Assembly: GCA_031287655.1 (NCBI GenBank) | Contig: JAITSR010000257.1 | Span: 1 to 5,915 of the forward strand | DNA: 5,915 bases | Direction: 5' to 3' | DNA from: Clostridiales bacterium | GTDB taxonomy: Bacteria; Bacillota; Clostridia; WRLR01 | Shown here: one piece after another, positions 1 to 5,915 of the stretch | How the letters are laid out: the number at the start of each line of letters is the position of its first letter | Numbering within the stretch: the first letter of the stretch is position 1 | Notes under the pieces: model-generated | Seen by the model: only the letters and a program-made list of their open reading frames with translations | What the model was told of the DNA's origin: nothing | Databases searched by the model: none | Made by a program: the position numbers and the translations under genes

Positions 1-115
1 AAAGGTCCGTACCATCTTCGATTTTCGGCAACTTTGAAAGTTCCAGCGTATCCACTTCCAAGAGGTCGGTAAACTCTATGCCCGTCTCTTTGTCGACGAT
101 TTGTAATCTGTAACT
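1..115 (-). pseudogene. Fragment of Rpn-family PD-(D/E)XK nuclease/putative transposase (C-terminal part of the nuclease region)
   Basis: Reading the minus strand from 115 down to the window edge gives 38 stop-free residues that include YRLQIVDKETGIEFTDLLEV followed by LELSKLPKIEDGTDL. From memory, this resembles the segment of Rpn/PDDEXK_2 proteins (recombination-promoting nuclease or putative transposase) in which a 'D..TG.EFTD.LE...LEL.KLPK' stretch follows the catalytic core. A TAG stop lies immediately upstream in this frame (116-118), and neither other minus-strand frame upstream continues the family, so the N-terminal catalytic half is missing here. The piece runs off the left edge, so its C-terminus cannot be judged. 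Rpn proteins are often multicopy in clostridial genomes and are frequently found decayed. The identification rests on a short motif and was not searched. Confidence 0.5.
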
Positions 116-170
116 CTAGTATAGCACTTTTTCCATCGATTGTGACAGTCCCCAAAGCCCACCTTCACAA

Positions 171-424
171 ATGGGAACCGCCAACGGCGGCTTCCCCGAC
201 GCACTTTTAAGCCCGACGTGAATATCACACGCGCCGAAGCGATCAATGTGATCAGCGGCCTGCTCAATCGCCGCCTGTTCGACGCGCGACTCGAAGCCGA
301 ATACGGGAGCCTCTATCCCGACCTGCCCGCATCGCATTGGGCGTTTCGGGACGTGATTGAGGCGAGCGTCCGGCATGACTGCACCCGCGCCTCCGACGGC
401 TCGGAGCGGTGGGTGAGTGGGTGA
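171..424 (+). pseudogene. Frameshifted C-terminal remnant of an S-layer-homology (SLH) domain protein
   Basis: From GTG 218 to TGA 424 the frame encodes NITRAEAINVISGLLNRR, then YPDLPASHWAFRDVIEAS and a tail ending DGSERWVSG. ITRAE is the SLH hallmark, and 'PDLP.SHWA..DI.EA' is the start of the next SLH repeat. Upstream, 171-199 in another frame reads GTANGGFPD. Adding one base near 200 ('gacgcacttt' in place of 'gacggcacttt') would join the two as GFPDGTFKPDVNITRAE, the usual SLH repeat core. So the gene has a probable 1-base deletion and no longer has an N-terminus. SLH domains anchor surface proteins to cell-wall polymers in Gram-positive bacteria. The stop at 424 looks like the natural C-terminus. 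The stretch 116-170, between this and the Rpn fragment, shows nothing I recognise. A 68-residue product from GTG 218 is possible, but no convincing ribosome binding site precedes it. Confidence 0.65.
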
Positions 425-427
425 AAT

Positions 428-443
428 AGGTATTGAAGTATCA
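428..443 (+). repeat. Left copy of a 16-bp imperfect inverted repeat flanking the operon
   Basis: AGGTATTGAAGTATCA here matches the reverse complement of 4949-4964 at 15 of 16 positions, with 12 consecutive identical bases (attgaagtatca). It lies 4 bases after the SLH stop codon and contains the -35 hexamer of the operon promoter. Confidence 0.5.
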
Positions 444-461
444 TCGCGAAACCTCTATAAT
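433..461 (+). promoter_or_regulatory. Sigma-A-type promoter of the sugar operon
   Basis: TTGAAG at 433-438 (4/6 match to TTGACA) and a perfect TATAAT at 456-461 are separated by exactly 17 bp, the optimal spacing for the housekeeping sigma factor. Transcription would start near 468, leaving a leader of about 52 nt before the ATG at 520. A TCGCGA palindrome (444-449) lies in the spacer. I see no convincing cre box or symmetric operator, so how the operon is controlled is not evident. Confidence 0.65.
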
Positions 462-505
462 TGAACGTATCTACGGATTTTGCTGGCTTCTGGTAAAATG
501 CTCAT

Positions 506-510
506 GAGGT
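506..510 (+). promoter_or_regulatory. Ribosome binding site of the hydrolase gene
   Basis: GAGGT is 9 nt upstream of ATG 520. The same frame has a TGA stop at 505-507, so translation cannot start further upstream. This excludes an overlooked signal peptide. The site overlaps a CTCATGAG palindrome (501-508). Confidence 0.6.
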
Positions 511-519
511 GCGTCGACA

Positions 520-2046
520 ATGAACGAAACCCAATTCTCTAAAAGCGTGGAACGATGGGATGTTTTTGAATACAGCTGCCGCGGCCCCAAAACTGGGAAC
601 CCTTTTACGGAGCGGCGGATCACAGGCGTATTCACATCGGAAAACGAGACGGCGACTGTGGACGGCTTTTACGACGGTGACGGCGTATACAGGGTGCGTT
701 TCATGCCGTCCTTTACCGGGGATTACAGATTTGCGGTGACAGCCGATTTTTTGGATATTCCCGTCTCAGGCGCGTTTCGCGTTACACCGGCGGGCAGTGA
801 AAACCACGGCCCGGTGCGTGTGGCGAACGCTTGTCACTTTGCCCACGAGGACGGTACGCCTTATTACCCCGTCGGCACCACCTGTTACGTTTGGGAGCTG
901 CAAAGCGATACGCTGCAGCGCCGGACACTGGAAAGTCTGGCCGACGGCCCGTTCAACAAAATCCGCTTTTGTATTTTTCCAAAGCACTATGATTACAATC
1001 TGAACGAGCCCCGCTCTTATCCCTACGAAGGGACTCCGATGGACAGCTCGGTGCTGACAAAGGAAAACTTTTATCAATACTCGGGCAATCCGGAGGGGAA
1101 CCACTTTGACTACACAAGGTTCAACCCCGAACATTTTCAGCACATCGAGGGCTGTATCCTCGCGCTGCGCGGCTTGGGCATTGAGGCCGACCTCATCGTA
1201 ATGCATCCCTATGACCGCTGGGGCTTTTGTCAGATGGACGCCGCGTGCGACGCCTTATACTGGAATTATGTGGTCGCGCGCTTTGCCGCCTATCGCAATG
1301 TGTGGTGGAGCCTTGCCAATGAATATGATTTGATGTCCCATAAATCCATTTCCGACTGGGAGTCCTATGCCGCGATCCTCTGTAAAAAGGACCCCTATCG
1401 CCATCTGAGGTCCATTCACAACTGCAAACCGTTCTACGATTATTCCCGTCCGTGGGTCACGCATTGCAGCATACAACGGCAGGACATATATAAAACCGCC
1501 GAGTACACGGACGAATGGCGCGAACGTTACCAAAAGCCGGTGGTGCTTGACGAAATCGCCTATGAAGGCAATATACAGCACGGATGGGGAAACATCACAG
1601 GGCAGGAGATGACACGCCGTTTTTGGGAGGCGGCCTGCAGAGGCGGCTATGCCGGACATGGCGAAACCTATTTGAACGAAAGCGGCATACTGTGGTGGTC
1701 TCACGGCGGCGTTTTGCACGGGGACAGCCCCGGCCGTTTAAAGTTTCTACTAAAAATCCTAAAGCAGACGCCCGGGTATGGCCTAAAGCGCTGGGAGCGG
1801 ACTTCATGGGACGAAGTTGCGGCTGTCGCGGACCAATTTGCGGACGGCGGTTACTACCTCTTTTACTACAGCTTTATGCGGCCCTCGTTTCGCGATTTTG
1901 ACTTTAAAGACCATGAAAACTACAGCGTAGAGGTAATCGACACATGGGAGACGACCATAGAGGACCGCGGCGTACACAGCGGCAGGTTCCGGGTCGAGCT
2001 GCCCGGAAAACCCTATATGGCGATCCGTATACGCAGAACCGCATAG
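520..2046 (+). CDS. Cytoplasmic glycoside hydrolase-like protein, DUF5060-DUF4038-DUF5605 architecture
   Basis: Predicted glycosidase of 508 residues in three parts. A DUF5060 beta-sandwich (about 8-88) carries the typical VERWDVFEYS start and GFYDGDGVYRVRFMP. A DUF4038/apiosidase-like TIM barrel follows (about 97-400), with HFAHEDGTPYYPVGTTCYVW and FNKIRFCIFPKHYDYN. A C-terminal DUF5605-type beta domain runs from about 415 to 505. Within the barrel, SLANEYD supplies Asn267-Glu268, the likely acid/base, and VVLDEIAYEG supplies Glu345, the likely nucleophile. This Asn-Glu plus Glu layout is that of clan GH-A retaining enzymes. His315, the GHGETY loop (379-384) and WWSHGG (392-397) probably line the substrate pocket. 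There is no signal peptide, and an in-frame stop lies just upstream, so it should act in the cytoplasm on imported glycosides. It is the first gene of the operon and precedes the isomerase by 17 bp. The DUF4038 fold includes GH140 apiosidases, but most DUF5605 proteins have no proven substrate, so specificity is unassigned. The family assignment is confident; the sugar is not known. Confidence 0.9.
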   Translation: MNETQFSKSVERWDVFEYSCRGPKTGNPFTERRITGVFTSENETATVDGFYDGDGVYRVRFMPSFTGDYRFAVTADFLDIPVSGAFRVTPAGSENHGPVRVANACHFAHEDGTPYYPVGTTCYVWELQSDTLQRRTLESLADGPFNKIRFCIFPKHYDYNLNEPRSYPYEGTPMDSSVLTKENFYQYSGNPEGNHFDYTRFNPEHFQHIEGCILALRGLGIEADLIVMHPYDRWGFCQMDAACDALYWNYVVARFAAYRNVWWSLANEYDLMSHKSISDWESYAAILCKKDPYRHLRSIHNCKPFYDYSRPWVTHCSIQRQDIYKTAEYTDEWRERYQKPVVLDEIAYEGNIQHGWGNITGQEMTRRFWEAACRGGYAGHGETYLNESGILWWSHGGVLHGDSPGRLKFLLKILKQTPGYGLKRWERTSWDEVAAVADQFADGGYYLFYYSFMRPSFRDFDFKDHENYSVEVIDTWETTIEDRGVHSGRFRVELPGKPYMAIRIRRTA

Positions 2047-2050
2047 ATTA

Positions 2051-2058
2051 AGGAGAGG
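2051..2058 (+). promoter_or_regulatory. Ribosome binding site choosing the isomerase start
   Basis: AGGAGAGG ends 5 nt before ATG 2064, and its AGGAG core is 8 nt away. A second in-frame ATG at 2073 would be 14 nt or more away, so 2064 is the better start. Confidence 0.7.
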
Positions 2059-2063
2059 TATCG

Positions 2064-3467
2064 ATGGTTCATATGAAACTGGGCTTTGCGCCGACAAGGA
2101 GAAGCATATTCAGCGCGCCGGATGCGCTGAAATACCGCGGGCTTATCGCAGATAAACTGAACGAACTGAATGTCGATTTTGTCGATATCGCGGACATCAA
2201 CGATGAAGGGCTGCTTTACAGTGACGACGACATGATAAAAATCGCCGAAAAGTTCAAGGCGGAAAAGGTCGACGGGCTCTTTCTGCCGCACTGCAATTTT
2301 GGAACGGAGTATGTCTGCGCGCGGCTCGCGAAGGAGTTGGCTGTGCCGGTCCTGCTTTGGGGGCCGCTTGATGAACGGCCGGACGAAAACGGCGTGCGCC
2401 TCAGGGATACCCAGTGCGGGCTGTTCGCGACGGGCAAGGTATTGCGAAGGTTCCGCGTCCCGTTTACATACATGACCGGCTGCCGTTTGGACGACCCCGT
2501 TTTTGAGCGCGGCCTGAAGGATTTTTTAGCGGTCTGCAATGTCGTGAAAACATTCAGGCATATGCGGATATTGCAGATTTCCACAAGGCCGTTCGACTTC
2601 TGGACGACCATGTGCAACGAGGGCGAGCTTTTGGAAAAATTCAACATCCAGCTTTCCCCGATCCCTATGCCGGAGCTTGTCGATGCGGTGAAAGCCGTAA
2701 AAGCGGAGGGGACGGAGGTCCAAAAGGTCGTTGCGTATTGCCGCGCCAACATGGGAATCCGGATTCAGGACGACGCGCTTTTTACGGTGGCCGCGCTTAA
2801 AGTGGCAATGAAAGGGCTTGCGAAACAATACGGATGTCAGGCAATCGCGATCCAATGCTGGAATCAGCTGCAAAAAGAACTCGGCGTTATGCCCTGCGCG
2901 GCGAACGCGCTGTTAAATGACGAGGGTATTCCGGTCGTTTGCGAAACCGACATTCATGGCGCAATCACCGCCTTGATGGTTGAAGCCTCCGCGATGGGCG
3001 AAACCAGAAGTTTTTTTGCGGACTGGACGATACGCCATCCCGACATCGCAAACGGCGAGCTGTTGCAGCACTGCGGCCCGTGGCCGATTTCGGTCGCAAA
3101 GGAAAGAGCAAAGCTGACCTATCCGCTGGCGTTTGAGCATCCGGGAAGCCTCGCGGCCGAAGCGAGGCATGGGAAAATCACTCTGTGCCGCTTCGACGGC
3201 GATAACGGCGAGTATTCGCTGCTGCTCGGCGGCGCAAAGGGTGTCGACGGGCCTAAGTGCATGGGGACGTACCTCTGGATCGAAGTTGAAAACATCAAGC
3301 GGCTGGAGGAAAAAATCGTGACCGGTCCGTATATCCACCACTGCGTAGGCGTTCACAAGGATGTCGTTCCGGTATTATATGAGGCGTGCAAGTACATCGG
3401 AGTCAAACCGGACCTGTACGACCCGATTGAGGAAAATGTGAAAGCCTACCTCCGCGGTGAATCGTGA
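2064..3467 (+). CDS. L-fucose/L-arabinose isomerase family protein (aldose-ketose isomerase)
   Basis: Protein of 467 residues resembling the FucI/AraA superfamily, the group often labelled 'L-fucose isomerase or related protein'. It is shorter than E. coli FucI (about 590). The N-terminal Rossmann-like part (about 5-170) carries FLPHCNFGTEYVCARLAKEL and VPVLLWGPLDERP, typical of this group. The middle domain includes CWNQLQKELGVMPCAANALL (265-284), then CETDIHGAITALMVEAS. Glu294 and Asp320 (FFADW) are 26 residues apart, close to the spacing of the Mn-binding Glu337/Asp361 pair of FucI. His425/His426 (GPYIHHCVGV) are candidates for the third metal ligand. These residue matches are by analogy, not alignment. 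Members interconvert aldoses and ketoses with Mn2+ in the cytoplasm. Placed between a glycosidase and a FGGY kinase, it probably isomerises the released sugar so that the kinase can phosphorylate it. The substrate (fucose, arabinose or another aldose) cannot be told. Its stop overlaps the kinase start. Confidence 0.85.
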   Translation: MVHMKLGFAPTRRSIFSAPDALKYRGLIADKLNELNVDFVDIADINDEGLLYSDDDMIKIAEKFKAEKVDGLFLPHCNFGTEYVCARLAKELAVPVLLWGPLDERPDENGVRLRDTQCGLFATGKVLRRFRVPFTYMTGCRLDDPVFERGLKDFLAVCNVVKTFRHMRILQISTRPFDFWTTMCNEGELLEKFNIQLSPIPMPELVDAVKAVKAEGTEVQKVVAYCRANMGIRIQDDALFTVAALKVAMKGLAKQYGCQAIAIQCWNQLQKELGVMPCAANALLNDEGIPVVCETDIHGAITALMVEASAMGETRSFFADWTIRHPDIANGELLQHCGPWPISVAKERAKLTYPLAFEHPGSLAAEARHGKITLCRFDGDNGEYSLLLGGAKGVDGPKCMGTYLWIEVENIKRLEEKIVTGPYIHHCVGVHKDVVPVLYEACKYIGVKPDLYDPIEENVKAYLRGES

Positions 3468-4951
3468 TGAGACGATATGTCCTTGGGCTGGATCAGAGCA
3501 CGCAGGGAACCAAGGCGATGCTGTTTGATGAAGGCGGCGCTATGCTTGGAAGGTTTGACAAACCCCATGCGCAGATGATCAACGACAAGGGTTGGGTCGA
3601 ACATGACCCCGAGGAAATCTACCAGAACACGCTGGCGGCGGTAAAGGGGCTTGTGGAGCGGCTCGGCGCGGATAAGAACGGCATAGCGGCCGTCGGGATC
3701 AGCAATCAGCGGGAAACCGCCCTCGCGTGGGATAAAACAACCGGAAAACCTGTCTATAACGCGATCGTGTGGCAATGCGCGCGCGGCGCGGAGATTTGCG
3801 GCGGACTTGAGCAAAAAGGGCATGCCGCGGCGATCAGGTGTGCTACGGGTTTGAGGCTTTCACCGTACTTTTCGGCGGCAAAGATCGCGTGGATCCTGCA
3901 AAACGTAAAACAGACGCGGGAAATGGCCGACGGCGGTCGGCTGTGTGCGGGGACTGTGGACAGCTGGCTTGTCTATAGGCTGACCCGCGGAAAAGAATTT
4001 AGGACGGATTATTCAAACGCGTCCCGAACGCAGCTGTTTAACATCAAAACGCTTGAATGGGACGAAACGGTATGCGCGATGTTTGGCATAAAGCCCTCCA
4101 TACTGCCCGAACTGACCGATTCGGACGGATACTTCGGAGAGACGGATTTTGACGGGTATTTTGCAAAACCGATACCGATTCACGCAGTCGTCGGCGATTC
4201 GCATGGCGCGCTGTTCGGTCAGGCCTGTCTGAGCCGCGGTATGATAAAGGCTACATACGGAACGGGCTCGTCGGTCATGATGAATATCGGTCCCGAACTG
4301 ATTCTGAGTGACAAGGTTGTAACCTCCGTTGCGTGGCGGATGCGGGGCGCCGTCAATTACGTCCTCGAGGGGAACATCAACTATGCCGGCGCGGTCATAA
4401 CGTGGCTCAAGGAGCTCGGCCTCCTGTCCTCACCGAAAGAGGCAGAACAGCTGTCAAGACTTGCGAGCCCCGGTGATACGACCTACCTTGTTCCGGCGTT
4501 CAGCGGTCTCGGCGCGCCGCATTGGAACAGCAAGGCCGCAGCGACGATCGTCGGAATGACCAGAACCACCGGAAAGGCGGAGCTTGTAAAGGCCGGAAAT
4601 GAAAGCATCGCCTATCAAATCACCGAGGTGCTGGACGCGATGCGAATCGAATCGGGCATCGATATTAAGGAACTTCGCGTTGACGGCGGCCCCACCCGGG
4701 ACGCTTATCTTATGCAGTTCCAAAGCGATATAGCCGGCGTAGCTGTCAGTATTCCGTCGGAAGAAGAACTGTCGGGGATCGGCGCCGCATACGCCGCGGG
4801 AATCTCGACAGGTATTTACGACCGCGCTGCCGTATTTGCAAACATCGGCAGGCGCGGCTTTTATCCGGGCATGGATCAGGCCGTGCGTGATAAAAAGTAT
4901 TCGGGCTGGAAAAAAGCCGTCGATCTTGTTCTAAAGCAGGCGGAGTCTTGA
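3467..4951 (+). CDS. FGGY-family carbohydrate kinase on a glycerol-kinase (GlpK-like) scaffold
   Basis: ATP-dependent sugar or polyol kinase, 494 residues from ATG 3467. A GTG at 3464 would add one residue. ATG is preferred: it overlaps the isomerase stop as TGATG, and a weak GGTGA lies 6 nt upstream. FGGY_N (about 3-250) has VLGLDQSTQGTKAMLFD, GWVEHDPEEI, NQRETALAWD, the signature YFSAAKIAWILQN (134-146) and DYSNASRTQLFNI, all close to GlpK. FGGY_C (about 255-450) has TYGTGSS, GLGAPHW, IVGMTRTTGK and the nucleotide-binding VDGGPTRDAYLMQFQSDI. Relative to E. coli GlpK, Arg82-Glu83, Trp102, Tyr134 and catalytic Asp244 correspond to R83-E84, W103, Y135 and D245. However, the usual GDQQAALFGQ is GDSHGALFGQ, with Ser245 where GlpK has Q246, and Ser269 replaces F270. 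Both changed residues contact glycerol. With the isomerase directly upstream, the likely substrate is a ketose. A database label of 'glycerol kinase' would probably be misleading. Last gene of the operon. Confidence 0.9.
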   Translation: MRRYVLGLDQSTQGTKAMLFDEGGAMLGRFDKPHAQMINDKGWVEHDPEEIYQNTLAAVKGLVERLGADKNGIAAVGISNQRETALAWDKTTGKPVYNAIVWQCARGAEICGGLEQKGHAAAIRCATGLRLSPYFSAAKIAWILQNVKQTREMADGGRLCAGTVDSWLVYRLTRGKEFRTDYSNASRTQLFNIKTLEWDETVCAMFGIKPSILPELTDSDGYFGETDFDGYFAKPIPIHAVVGDSHGALFGQACLSRGMIKATYGTGSSVMMNIGPELILSDKVVTSVAWRMRGAVNYVLEGNINYAGAVITWLKELGLLSSPKEAEQLSRLASPGDTTYLVPAFSGLGAPHWNSKAAATIVGMTRTTGKAELVKAGNESIAYQITEVLDAMRIESGIDIKELRVDGGPTRDAYLMQFQSDIAGVAVSIPSEEELSGIGAAYAAGISTGIYDRAAVFANIGRRGFYPGMDQAVRDKKYSGWKKAVDLVLKQAES

Positions 4952-4964
4952 TACTTCAATTCCT
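4949..4964 (-). repeat. Right copy of the 16-bp imperfect inverted repeat
   Basis: Read on the minus strand this is AGGAATTGAAGTATCA, identical to 428-443 except for one base. It begins at the TGA stop of the kinase (4949-4951), so it marks the downstream edge of the operon as the left copy marks the upstream edge. The remaining gap to the convergent gene (4965-5003) has no clear strong terminator. Confidence 0.5.
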
Positions 4965-5003
4965 GACCAAGAAGTAGATTTTGGAAACGCGAAGCCGCTT
5001 GTT

Positions 5004-5915
5004 TCATTCACCGTCACCTCCGTGTTCTTTTTCAAATTGCTGCTCGATGAGTTCACGCTCCCTTTGCAGTTCGGCACGGAGTTCATCCTCAGACGGCAGA
5101 TATAGCCGATACTTGGAGGCGAAGAGGTTCTCGTTCTCGGCAAGAACGGAATATTTGACAATACTCTCGTCTTTGTCTGTCACGAGGACGATGCCAATAG
5201 TAGGATTATCGTCAGCCTGCTTTATCTTTTCGTCAAACAGGCGGACATAGAAGCCTATCTGCCCCGCATCCTGATAAGTCAGCTTTCCGGCTTTCAGGTC
5301 AATGACGATAAAGCACTTCAAGATGTAGTTATAGAACACGAGGTCGATGTAATAATGTTCACCGTGTTCCGTAGTAATGCGCTTTTGACGCGCCACAAAA
5401 GAGAAGCCTTTGCCCAGTTCAAGCAGAAACTCCTGCAACTTGTCAATCAAACCCTGTTCTAGTTCGCTTTCGCTGTATTTTGCGTTTTCGTTCAGATCAA
5501 GAAACTCCAAGATATATGGATCTTTTAGGATATAGTCCGCGTCTGTTTTTGGTTCGAGTTTGAGGACTTCGCCCGCTATTTCAGGGCGATTTTCCTTTTG
5601 CGTGGCAAGTAGGCGCTCGTAAAAGAACGAGTTGATTTGCCGTTCCAATTGCCGCGAGGTCCAGCCCTCGTTCGCGCTTTCGGTCAAATAAAACTCGCGG
5701 CGGTTCGGCTCATCCACGCGCATCAGCATACGATAATGCGACCACGTCAATTCGGCACGCAGCGTGTGCCGAATTGGAAACGTCTGATAAAACTGGCGCA
5801 TAGCACGCAAATTGCGAACCGTATAGCCCTTTCCGAACTCGCTCGTCAGTCTCTCCGAAAGGAACGCGAGCAGACTGCGTCCGTACTCGGCTCGTTCGCC
5901 AACAGCCTCGTTGAT
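5004..5915 (-). CDS. YhcG/DUF1016-family PD-(D/E)XK nuclease-domain protein (5' end beyond the window)
   Basis: The frame is open from the right edge to the TGA at 5004-5006, giving 303 visible residues with the N-terminus outside. The DUF1016 N-terminal domain is seen as INEAVGERAEYG, FGKGYTVRNLRAMRQFY, LRAELTWSHYRML, then EGWTSRQLERQINSFFYERLL. The C-terminal PD-(D/E)XK domain has GKGFSFVARQKRI, YYIDLVFYN (Asp of the motif), FIVIDLKAGKLT (the D-x-K element) and DAGQIGFYVRLFDE. The usual family version of that element is E-L-K, so here it is D-L-K. A Glu/Arg-rich, probably helical tail (RAELQRERELIEQQFEKEH) ends the protein. A TTG at 5808-5810 is not the start, because family sequence continues upstream of it. 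YhcG-type proteins are presumed DNA nucleases, often found near restriction-modification or mobile genes, but the cellular role is poorly defined. It converges on the sugar operon and is probably unrelated to it. Confidence 0.9.
   Translation of the reverse strand: MNEAVGERAEYGRSLLAFLSERLTSEFGKGYTVRNLRAMRQFYQTFPIRHTLRAELTWSHYRMLMRVDEPNRREFYLTESANEGWTSRQLERQINSFFYERLLATQKENRPEIAGEVLKLEPKTDADYILKDPYILEFLDLNENAKYSESELEQGLIDKLQEFLLELGKGFSFVARQKRITTEHGEHYYIDLVFYNYILKCFIVIDLKAGKLTYQDAGQIGFYVRLFDEKIKQADDNPTIGIVLVTDKDESIVKYSVLAENENLFASKYRLYLPSEDELRAELQRERELIEQQFEKEHGGDGE

Noticed and set aside
116..376. Minus-strand 86-residue open frame as a real gene
   Set aside because: It is antisense to the SLH remnant, and its sequence has no recognisable motif.
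501..508. CTCATGAG palindrome over the hydrolase ribosome binding site as an operator
   Set aside because: Eight bases with no extended symmetry; easily due to chance and with no regulator gene nearby.
425..519. cre box or LacI/GntR-type operator in the leader
   Set aside because: No stretch fits the cre consensus or forms a convincing extended palindrome; only the TCGCGA hexamer is symmetric.
766..3823. Long minus-strand open frames opposite the operon (for example 766-1206, 1255-1719, 2216-2752, 2913-3356, 3446-3823)
   Set aside because: They lie opposite three genes with strong family motifs, have no recognisable domains or ribosome binding sites, and are explained by the GC-rich codon structure of the coding strand.
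4985..5003. Possible terminator hairpin (aacgcgaagccgcttgttt) between the convergent genes
   Set aside because: The stem is only about 3 GC pairs plus 2 AT pairs across a bulge, and the T tract is interrupted. Too weak to call.
5004..5810. DUF1016 gene starting at the TTG at 5808-5810
   Set aside because: The same frame continues without a stop to the window edge and encodes family-typical N-terminal sequence, so the true start is outside the window.

Overview
The window looks like part of a chromosome of a Gram-positive anaerobe of the Clostridia (Firmicutes). The pointers are strong AGGAG-type ribosome binding sites, a well-formed sigma-A-like promoter, a remnant of an S-layer-homology (SLH) protein of the kind common in that class, and carbohydrate genes typical of plant-fibre degraders from gut or digester communities. 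The species cannot be named from this sequence.

Layout: positions 1-424 are a small graveyard of gene fragments. On the minus strand, 1-115 matches the C-terminal part of an Rpn-type PD-(D/E)XK nuclease/transposase. On the plus strand, about 171-424 is the frameshifted tail of an SLH-domain protein. A good promoter (433-461) then drives a tight three-gene plus-strand operon at 520-4951: a cytoplasmic DUF5060/DUF4038/DUF5605 glycoside hydrolase, an L-fucose/L-arabinose-isomerase-family protein, and a FGGY kinase built on the glycerol-kinase scaffold. The gaps are 17 bp and a 1-base TGATG overlap, so the three are almost certainly co-transcribed. After a 52-bp gap, a convergent minus-strand gene (5004 to beyond the right edge) encodes a YhcG/DUF1016 PD-(D/E)XK nuclease-like protein.

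How the genes may work together (inference): the hydrolase releases a sugar from an imported glycoside inside the cell, the isomerase turns the aldose into a ketose, and the kinase phosphorylates it for entry into central metabolism. The sugar cannot be read from the sequence. The kinase keeps the polyol-binding R-E, W, Y and D of glycerol kinase but has Ser at the positions aligned with Gln246 and Phe270 of the E. coli enzyme, so it probably acts on a ketose rather than glycerol. No transporter, regulator, aldolase or transketolase lies in the window. A 16-bp imperfect inverted repeat (15/16) sits at the two outer edges of the operon, one copy in the promoter -35 region and one at the kinase stop codon. 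With the fragments on the left and a different kind of gene on the right, this raises the possibility that the operon is an inserted catabolic cassette.
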